5,481 bases of DNA from Bdellovibrionales bacterium. GTDB taxonomy: Bacteria > Bdellovibrionota > JAFGOL01. Within the stretch, counting starts at the first letter, position 1. Every line of letters begins with the position of its first letter. The notes under the pieces were generated by a model. That model had not been told where the DNA came from, did not search any database, and worked only from the letters and a program-made list of their open reading frames with translations. The stretch is from positions 1-5,481 of the forward strand of contig JAKLHL010000111.1 in assembly GCA_022710165.1 (NCBI GenBank), read 5' to 3'. Below are positions 1 through 4,401 of this stretch, one piece after another. Position numbers and translations under genes: made by a program.

Positions 1-1153
1 ATAATTCTATTCTTCCCCAAACAGCAACCATAGATCCTAAATCTTTAAAATAAAAGTTCGCAAATAAAACTAAGCTCAAAATAACTATGTGGGCAATGAA
101 AAAATATCTTTTTTTAAGAACTTTCTTAAACCTTGCATAAGCAAGATTTAAAATAAGGATGGAAAGCAAGAAATTAAGTACTATCCATATATTAAACAAT
201 CTATATGTAAATCCTTTAAGCCAAGGGAAAACAACAAATAAATTTCTAGATATAAACCATAATGCAGTACTACCAGCAAAATAAGAAAATGCTGGATAAT
301 CAAAAAATCTTCTTAAATAGATTGCAAATGGAATAGAAACCAAGAATAAAGCGACAAAGGCAATACTTGCAAACATTGCTTTCCCATAGAAAAAAAGACT
401 GTAAAAAAGATATGCAGAAAAAAGATTTACAGACTTACTAATCATAATTCCGTCATCAAGCCATACACCATGTGGACTTGAATTTTCTAGTCCAAAAATC
501 CAAACCATATGATCCTTATCATCAACATTTTTTACTAACGGAATTTGAATAACATTTTGTGACCATAAACCCAATAAATTATTACAGGATCGGTTTACAC
601 ATACATAACCAAACCTTATAGCTTTAAAAGTAAGAACGTTATAGTCAGCTAATACATCATTTATTTTACCATCTTTTATGTAGCCACCATCCTGTGAAAA
701 ATATTTTTCTGGAACCTTTATTCCTGCAACAAAATAGTTGCCTTCTTTAAAATACTCGCTGGCTTTTTTGGTTGCTGGATCTGAACTTTGCTTCATCATG
801 TAAGGAAGACTCGGTGCAATTTTTAGTGTTTCTTTGAAGGTCGGAATTTTTACCTCGACCATTTTATTAATATCAAGTTTAGAGACACATTCTTCAAAAT
901 TATTCTTGCCTGGATTAGCGTCAAACTCTTTTGGACAAAAATCTTTCATTTGACCCACATAAATAGTATCTATGTCATATCTTTGATTATCTTTTGGAAA
1001 GATTGTAGTCTTCGAAAGCGACATCAAAATTATGGAAACAACACCTAAAACTATAGCACTAGCAAATATTATAAGCAGCCAAGAATCTGTATTTTTTTTG
1101 AACTCTGTTCTAAAGAAGTCCAGATGATCCTTTATATTCAACAACCACTTCAT
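1..1153 (-). CDS. Multi-pass membrane protein with extracytoplasmic domain, possible sensor (C-terminus off the left edge)
   Basis: The frame is open for 384 codons from an ATG at 1153 to the window edge, with no stop seen. The start is supported by GGAGGG (1162-1167 on the complement) 8 nt upstream. The protein begins with a short cytoplasmic stretch, then a membrane segment at about residues 25-45 (WLLIIFASAIVLGVVSIILM). A hydrophilic domain of about 195 residues follows, with cysteines at 73, 89, 185 and 190. It ends in a part (residues 217-236, VWIFGLENSSPHGVWLDDG) that reads like a beta-rich domain. From about 244 onward there are roughly four or five membrane segments (about 244-256, 258-280, 288-303, 318-340, 349-368), and the chain is still in a membrane-rich region at the edge. 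One N-terminal helix, an outer domain and then a helix bundle resemble 7TM sensor proteins (7TMR-DISM type). That comparison is my inference from architecture, with no diagnostic motif. A polysaccharide or transport role is equally possible. I do not recognise the gene. Confidence 0.8.
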   Translation of the reverse strand, partial: MKWLLNIKDHLDFFRTEFKKNTDSWLLIIFASAIVLGVVSIILMSLSKTTIFPKDNQRYDIDTIYVGQMKDFCPKEFDANPGKNNFEECVSKLDINKMVEVKIPTFKETLKIAPSLPYMMKQSSDPATKKASEYFKEGNYFVAGIKVPEKYFSQDGGYIKDGKINDVLADYNVLTFKAIRFGYVCVNRSCNNLLGLWSQNVIQIPLVKNVDDKDHMVWIFGLENSSPHGVWLDDGIMISKSVNLFSAYLFYSLFFYGKAMFASIAFVALFLVSIPFAIYLRRFFDYPAFSYFAGSTALWFISRNLFVVFPWLKGFTYRLFNIWIVLNFLLSILILNLAYARFKKVLKKRYFFIAHIVILSLVLFANFYFKDLGSMVAVWGRIEL

Positions 1154-1177
1154 AAGCGGAACCCTCCGCATAGCATT

Positions 1178-1203
1178 AGCCTAGGCTCATATATTCTAAT
1201 ATA
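1178..1203. repeat. Two adjacent palindromes in the membrane-gene leader
   Basis: AGCCTAGGCT (1178-1187) is a perfect 10-bp palindrome. Two bases further on, TATATT and AATATA (1190-1195 and 1198-1203) form a perfect inverted repeat around CT. Both lie between the proposed promoter and the start codon of the membrane protein, so they could be protein-binding sites or leader structure. No binding protein is identified. A+T-rich palindromes of this size can arise by chance. Confidence 0.4.
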
Positions 1204-1225
1204 CTTAACGGCATTGATATTGTTT

Positions 1226-1255
1226 TTAATAAATCAAAACAGCGTTTATCGTCAA
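1226..1255 (-). promoter_or_regulatory. Possible promoter of the membrane protein gene
   Basis: On the minus strand TTGACG (1255-1250, 5 of 6 matches to the -35 consensus) is followed after 18 bases by TATTAA (1231-1226, 4 of 6 matches to the -10 consensus). The transcript would start near 1219 and have an untranslated leader of about 65 nt. The match is only moderate in an A+T-rich region, so this is tentative. Confidence 0.3.
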
Positions 1256-1260
1256 AAGCA

Positions 1261-1283
1261 TGACTTAATGGACAGTTAAGTCA
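1261..1283. repeat. Perfect 8-bp inverted repeat, possible operator between divergent genes
   Basis: TGACTTAA (1261-1268) and TTAAGTCA (1276-1283) are exact reverse complements separated by 7 bases. The element sits about mid-way between the divergent starts at 1153 and 1344, just upstream of the candidate minus-strand -35. A further half-site copy, ACTTAA, occurs at 1203-1208. There is no U-run on either side, so it does not look like an intrinsic terminator. An operator for a dimeric repressor shared by the two genes is the natural guess, but the binding protein is unknown. Confidence 0.5.
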
Positions 1284-1319
1284 CTATTTGTAAGCATTTC
1301 ATTTACCCACACTTCTTGC

Positions 1320-1343
1320 AGCAACCCTTCTTTAGAGGTTGTT
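1320..1343 (+). promoter_or_regulatory. Hairpin overlapping the ribosome-binding site of the PIN gene
   Basis: AGCAACC (1320-1326) can pair with GGTTGTT (1337-1343) over 7 bp, including one G-U pair, around a 10-nt loop. The Shine-Dalgarno sequence AGAGG (1334-1338) falls half in the loop and half in the 3' arm, and the stem ends directly at the ATG at 1344. If formed in the mRNA it would lower translation of the nuclease. I saw no convincing promoter for this gene upstream. Confidence 0.35.
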
Positions 1344-1823
1344 ATGAAAAAATTAAAAATGTACCTTGATACGTCTGTTTGGAGTTTTTATTATGCAGAT
1401 GATGCTCCAGAAAAAAAAGAGATCACGAGGGAGTTTTTTGATAAAATAGTTGATTATGAAATATACACATCTGAAGTGGTCATAAATGAAATACTTAGGG
1501 CTTCTTCTAATAAAAAGAAACAACTACTCGACTTATTAAAAAAACACGAGCCTATAAAACTAGATATCAATAATGAAATACTACAACTGGCAGATGTATA
1601 TATACAAAAAGGAATAATCCCACCAAAAAAGAAAGATGATGCCATACATATAGCCTGTTGTACTTGGCACCAAATAGATATCCTTTTGAGTTGGAATTAT
1701 AAGCACTTGGTAAATGTACTAAGGAAACAAAGGATATTTGCCGTTAGTCTGGAAGAAGGATATAATAAGCCTCTAGAGTTAATAACTCCTATGGAGGCCA
1801 TAGATGAAAAAGACCAGACATAA
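1344..1823 (+). CDS. PIN-domain nuclease, VapC-like toxin
   Basis: This 159-residue protein is a PIN-domain protein, a family of Mg2+-dependent RNases that includes the VapC toxins. The N-terminal strand carries the first acidic residue in YLDTSVW (D9). The second is in the helix motif VVINEIL (E49), the third is in the DDAIHIA motif (D99, next to D98), and LLSWNYKHLVN (N118) matches the fourth conserved region. The catalytic set therefore looks complete, and the length is close to the usual 130-160 residues. The start at 1344 is chosen because AGAGG lies 5 nt upstream; the in-frame ATG at 1359 lacks a good site. No VapB-type gene precedes it. Instead its last 20 bases overlap the next gene, and a third micro-gene follows. 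The likely role is an RNA-cleaving toxin held in check by the small downstream proteins. The PIN assignment is strong; toxicity and target are inferred. Confidence 0.9.
   Translation: MKKLKMYLDTSVWSFYYADDAPEKKEITREFFDKIVDYEIYTSEVVINEILRASSNKKKQLLDLLKKHEPIKLDINNEILQLADVYIQKGIIPPKKKDDAIHIACCTWHQIDILLSWNYKHLVNVLRKQRIFAVSLEEGYNKPLELITPMEAIDEKDQT
1793..1797 (+). promoter_or_regulatory. Ribosome-binding site of the 60-residue gene, inside the PIN gene
   Basis: GGAGG lies 6 nt before the ATG at 1804, within the last codons of the nuclease gene. A near-perfect Shine-Dalgarno here implies efficient independent or coupled initiation, so the small partner could be made in excess over the nuclease, whose own site is weaker and may be folded. 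Confidence 0.7.
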
Positions 1824-1986
1824 CAATTCTAACACCTCCTGTCCTCCTTCTTTAAAAGAAGTATGGAAGTGGAAAGAAGCTACACACAAAGATATTAAAG
1901 ACATGTCACATGATGAAATATTAAAGTATTTTCGACAAACAACTAAAGATGTAATTAAAAAAATTGGCCTTAAAAAATCAAAATGA
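1804..1986 (+). CDS. Small basic protein, putative antitoxin partner of the PIN nuclease
   Basis: This 60-residue, lysine-rich protein overlaps the end of the PIN gene by 20 bases in another frame. A strong GGAGG (1793-1797) inside the PIN coding sequence, 6 nt before the ATG, sets the start and indicates real translation. After a polar N-terminus with no clear fold (residues 1-15), the motif VWKWKEATHKD (20-30) and the segment MSHDEILKYFRQTTKDVIKKIG (34-55) look helical and amphipathic. Small proteins with this kind of W-K-E and EIL-YF pattern are, to my recollection, often found beside PIN genes of this subfamily, where they are taken to be antitoxins. No ribbon-helix-helix, AbrB or Phd DNA-binding motif is visible, so any action would be by binding the nuclease rather than as a classical autoregulator. 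Toxin-first gene order differs from standard VapBC. Confidence 0.8.
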   Translation: MKKTRHNNSNTSCPPSLKEVWKWKEATHKDIKDMSHDEILKYFRQTTKDVIKKIGLKKSK

Positions 1987-2102
1987 CTTTCATAAAAATG
2001 ACTTTTGAAGAATATCTTGAGTTCTTAGACGACTACTGGGGACTTTTTGGTCCCATACCAGAACCCAAACCAAAGATAGAATATAAGTTAGTCCTGCTAT
2101 AA
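1983..2102 (+). CDS. 39-residue micro-protein, third gene of the PIN cassette
   Basis: ATG at 1983 overlaps the TGA of the preceding gene (ATGA, 1983-1986), and the frame closes with TAA at 2100-2102. The product begins with two similar MTF segments (residues 1-3 and 6-8). An acidic, aromatic stretch, FEEYLEFLDDYWGLFG (8-23), would form an amphipathic helix. A proline-rich link, PIPEPKPK (24-31), and a hydrophobic end, YKLVLL (34-39), follow. No Shine-Dalgarno precedes either ATG (1983 or 1998), so translation most likely depends on termination of the upstream gene. The patterned acidic and aromatic composition argues against random sequence. I recall similar short acidic peptides next to other PIN genes but cannot name a family. 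It may act with the 60-residue protein to neutralise the nuclease. It is shorter than usual gene-finder cut-offs and easily missed. Confidence 0.65.
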   Translation: MTFIKMTFEEYLEFLDDYWGLFGPIPEPKPKIEYKLVLL

Positions 2103-2109
2103 TTTAGTA

Positions 2110-2367
2110 TCAACTACGGCCTTTGGTTTTCTTTTCATTCCTCAATTCTCTTTGGAGTTTAAGCACTTCTTTGTCTGTAATACGACCATCAGCATTGCCT
2201 CGTATCTTGGCCAGCAGTTTAAGTGCCTTTTCTTCATCGCTAGTGGGCGTACACAGGGCTTTTATGCTCCTTCTGATTATCTCCGCAATAGATGTATTCA
2301 ATATATAGGCCTTCTGCTTTAACATCTCTAGTTCCTGATCTTCCAGGTAAATTGTGGTCTTTTTCAT
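2110..2367 (-). CDS. Ribbon-helix-helix protein, VapB/CopG-type antitoxin or repressor
   Basis: This 85-residue protein opens with KKTTIYLED (residues 2-10), the DNA-contacting beta-ribbon of ribbon-helix-helix proteins. Helix A (QELEMLKQKAYILN, 11-24), a TS turn (25-26) and helix B (IAEIIRRSIKALC, 27-39) follow. The charged C-terminal part (43-82) resembles the toxin-binding tail of VapB-like antitoxins. The start at 2367 is chosen over an in-frame ATG at 2463 for two reasons. GGAGAGG (2382-2376) precedes it at good spacing, and a strong promoter (2392-2420) lies between the two ATGs, so the longer form would begin upstream of its own promoter. No PIN or other toxin gene follows on this strand. 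The gene instead runs head-on into the PIN cassette, with 7 bp between stop codons. It may repress itself through the repeats in its promoter. Whether it neutralises the neighbouring nuclease is unknown. Confidence 0.85.
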   Translation of the reverse strand: MKKTTIYLEDQELEMLKQKAYILNTSIAEIIRRSIKALCTPTSDEEKALKLLAKIRGNADGRITDKEVLKLQRELRNEKKTKGRS

Positions 2368-2373
2368 CTTTGG

Positions 2374-2382
2374 CACCTCTCC
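2374..2382 (-). promoter_or_regulatory. Ribosome-binding site that sets the RHH start
   Basis: The complement reads GGAGAGGTG, with its AGGTG part ending 6 nt before the ATG at 2367. Together with the promoter just upstream it settles the start codon and gives a leader of only about 20 nt. Confidence 0.7.
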
Positions 2383-2387
2383 ATAAG

Positions 2388-2411
2388 TGCCATTATGCCA
2401 TATTGCCATAT
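2388..2411. repeat. Three tandem 8-bp repeats, probable RHH operator
   Basis: The 6-mer TGCCAT recurs at 2388, 2396 and 2404 with an exact 8-bp period. The full units are TGCCATTA, then TGCCATAT twice, with six of eight positions constant. The array overlies the -10 box and spacer of the RHH gene's promoter. Ribbon-helix-helix repressors commonly bind short tandem or inverted sites side by side; MetJ, for example, uses 8-bp boxes in tandem. An autoregulatory operator is therefore the simplest reading. The repeats are seen directly; the binding is inferred. Confidence 0.65.
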
Positions 2412-2420
2412 ATATGTCAA
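2392..2420 (-). promoter_or_regulatory. Strong sigma70-type promoter of the RHH gene
   Basis: On the minus strand a perfect -35 box TTGACA (2420-2415) is followed after exactly 17 bases by CATAAT (2397-2392), five of six matches to the -10 consensus. Transcription should begin near 2385, about 18 nt before the ATG at 2367. This is the best promoter in the window. The tandem repeats at 2388-2411 cover its -10 box and much of the spacer, so a protein bound there would exclude RNA polymerase. Confidence 0.75.
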
Positions 2421-2463
2421 ACACTCCTCTCCTATAGAAGTGCATAAAAGAGGCCCCCTGCAA

Positions 2464-2613
2464 AACCTCAATCTACAATAGCATCTTAACGGATTTTAAA
2501 CAAAAAGAACAAAGCAAACTCAAGGGAACTATTAAAGTTTTTAGACTATCCGGAGTTTTAGGGTGTTTTATAAGCAGGCAAGAAGATTTTTTGAAACCAT
2601 CGCGCAGGCTTAT
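2464..2613. other. Spacer downstream of purL, no gene found
   Basis: About 150 A+T-rich bases lie between the purL stop and the upstream side of the RHH gene. I find no credible open frame here. There is no strong GC hairpin followed by a T-run on the minus strand that would clearly end purL transcription, so some purL transcripts could read into the RHH gene. A weak 17-bp tandem similarity is present but not convincing. Confidence 0.5.
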
Positions 2614-4401
2614 CTAACCGACCCACTTTCTGGCGTTCTGGAAGAACCTAAGCCACGGGCCTGCTTCACCTGTGAACAAGTGACGAGGCCTGTACGACAT
2701 CTGTACGGAACGGAACAGCCTTTCTGGATGAGGCATCATGATGGTGACCCTGCCGTCGGTTGTGGTTATCGCTGTAAGACCGCCTTTGGACCCGTTAGGG
2801 TTGAAAGGATAACGTTCCGTAGGTTTGTGATAATTATCAACGTAGCTTGCACAAGCAAGCCCTTGTTTTACTATCTCGTCAAATGAACCAGTCCTGCTAA
2901 AGTCTGCAAAGCCTTCGCCGTGGGCGACAGGTATCGGTATTATCGAGCCTTCCATTCCTTTGAAGAAGATGGACGGTGATTCAATTATCTTTAGAGTTAT
3001 ATATCTTGCCTCGAACTGTTCGGACTTGTTCCTTGTGAATTGAGGCCAATGTTCAGCGCCTGGGATTATGCCTTTAAGCTGTGACATCATCTGACAGCCG
3101 TTGCATACTCCAAGCGCAAAGCTGTCTTTTCTTTCAAAGAAATTAGCGAACATCTCTTTCAACGACTCGTTGAAAAGCACTGATTTTGCCCAGCCTGAAC
3201 CTGCGCCAAGTACGTCGCCGTAAGAGAAACCTCCGCAAGCCACAAGACCTTTAAAGTCCTTTAGGTTAGCCTTGCCGTTCAAAAGATCGGTCATGTGTAC
3301 ATCCACAGATTCAAATCCTGCACGGTCAAAAACTGCACCCATCTCTAACTGACCGTTTATGCCCTGCTCTCTTAAAATGGCTATTTTTGGCTTTTTAAGC
3401 GTTGAGTTAACAGCAAAGGTCTCGTCCGGGTTATAAGTTAGCTTAAAGCTCATTCCTGGGTCTTTCTCATCCAAAAGGTTGTCAAACTCTTGTTTTGCAC
3501 AGTCAGGGTTGTCCCTTAGGGCCTGCATCCTGTAGGTGAGTTCGCTCCAGGTCCTGTTAAGGTCGGTCAACGTTTCACCGCAAGGCATTTCTTTCTTCTG
3601 TATAGGCTGACCTATGTCTGTACTCAAATCATTCAAACCATATTTTCCCAATATCGAGTTAACTTCGCCCAAATTCTCAGGAGCTACTTGTATCACAGAG
3701 CCAAGCTCCTCGTTGAAGAGTACCTCTAACACATCCCCGCCGAGTTTTTGCGGGTCCATTTCTATTCCCAGACGTGATGCGAACGACATTTCTGAAAGGG
3801 TCACAAAAAGTCCACCGTCAGATCTATCGTGGTAGGCAAGTAAAAGTTCTTTCTCCACCATCTCCTGAACAGCGTTATAGAATTTAAGGAACATCTCAGT
3901 ATCATCAAGATCAGGAGTAGTGTTCCCCACCTGATTATAGACCTGTGCAAGCGCACTGCATCCAAGCCTGTTCTTTTTGTTCCCAAGGTCTATCAATATC
4001 AATCTTGATCCGTTGCAATCCTTGAATTCAGGAGTAACGGTCTTTTTTACATCCTTTACAGGGGCAAAAGCACTCACTATCAAGCTTAACGGGGCCACTA
4101 TCTTGTTGTCTTTGCCGTCGCTGGACTTCCACACGGTCCTCATAGAAAGAGAATCCTTTCCTACAGGGATACTAAGCCCAAGTTTTGGACAAAGCTCTTC
4201 CCCTACGGTCTGGACTGAATCATAAAGGTTCGCATCCTCTCCCTGCTCTCCGCATGCGCACATCCAGTTGGCAGAAAGTTTTATGTTCTTTATGTCGCCA
4301 ATGTTCGCACCGGCGATATTTGTTATTGCCTCGCCTATTGCCATCCTGCATGAGGCAGGGGCGTTAACAATGGCTATGTTGGTGCGCTCTCCCATGGACA
4401 T
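2614..4401 (-). CDS. purL: Phosphoribosylformylglycinamidine synthase, C-terminal part after the frameshift (second synthetase half plus glutaminase domain)
   Basis: This 595-codon frame is the rest of PurL, which makes FGAM from FGAR, glutamine and ATP in step 4 of purine synthesis in the cytoplasm. Numbered from the ATG at 4401, residues 1-300 are the second synthetase half. Visible landmarks are MAIGEAITNIAGANIGDIK (20-38), VGKDSLSM (80-87), AYHDRSDGG (189-197) and LFNEELGSVIQV (228-239). Residues about 338-595 are a class I glutamine amidotransferase. ACGGFSYGDVLGAGSGWAKS (388-407) and GVCNGCQMM (431-439) are present, with nucleophile C433 (codon 3105-3103). MMPHPER supplies H558 and E560 of the triad. 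The end, FFQNARKWVG, matches the usual C-terminus. It is probably not a separate gene: the ATG at 4401 lies inside a conserved motif (GEAMSMGER), has only a weak upstream site, and continues the protein encoded by the overlapping frame to its right. Confidence 0.95.
   Translation of the reverse strand: MSMGERTNIAIVNAPASCRMAIGEAITNIAGANIGDIKNIKLSANWMCACGEQGEDANLYDSVQTVGEELCPKLGLSIPVGKDSLSMRTVWKSSDGKDNKIVAPLSLIVSAFAPVKDVKKTVTPEFKDCNGSRLILIDLGNKKNRLGCSALAQVYNQVGNTTPDLDDTEMFLKFYNAVQEMVEKELLLAYHDRSDGGLFVTLSEMSFASRLGIEMDPQKLGGDVLEVLFNEELGSVIQVAPENLGEVNSILGKYGLNDLSTDIGQPIQKKEMPCGETLTDLNRTWSELTYRMQALRDNPDCAKQEFDNLLDEKDPGMSFKLTYNPDETFAVNSTLKKPKIAILREQGINGQLEMGAVFDRAGFESVDVHMTDLLNGKANLKDFKGLVACGGFSYGDVLGAGSGWAKSVLFNESLKEMFANFFERKDSFALGVCNGCQMMSQLKGIIPGAEHWPQFTRNKSEQFEARYITLKIIESPSIFFKGMEGSIIPIPVAHGEGFADFSRTGSFDEIVKQGLACASYVDNYHKPTERYPFNPNGSKGGLTAITTTDGRVTIMMPHPERLFRSVQMSYRPRHLFTGEAGPWLRFFQNARKWVG

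Noticed and set aside
2039..2054. GGGAC/GTCCC stem with a TTTTTG loop
   Set aside because: It lies inside the 39-residue gene and the T-run is in the loop rather than after the stem, so it is not an intrinsic terminator.
2368..2463. A 32-residue N-terminal extension of the RHH protein from the ATG at 2463
   Set aside because: The near-consensus promoter at 2392-2420 and a good ribosome-binding site at 2374-2382 lie between this ATG and 2367. The extension also does not resemble the fold, which begins at MKKTTIYL.
2528..2561. Two adjacent 17-bp units (2528-2544 and 2545-2561), both starting ACTAT and ending TTTTAG
   Set aside because: Only 11 of 17 positions agree and the shared parts are A+T-rich, so chance is a sufficient explanation.
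2568..2613. ATAAGC/GCTTAT arms around the purL stop as a terminator
   Set aside because: The arms are only 6 bp and about 34 bases apart, and no T-run follows on the minus strand.
2563..2886. Plus-strand open frame of 107 codons across the purL 3' end
   Set aside because: It lies mostly antisense to the conserved glutaminase domain of PurL, has no good ribosome-binding site and shows no recognisable motif.
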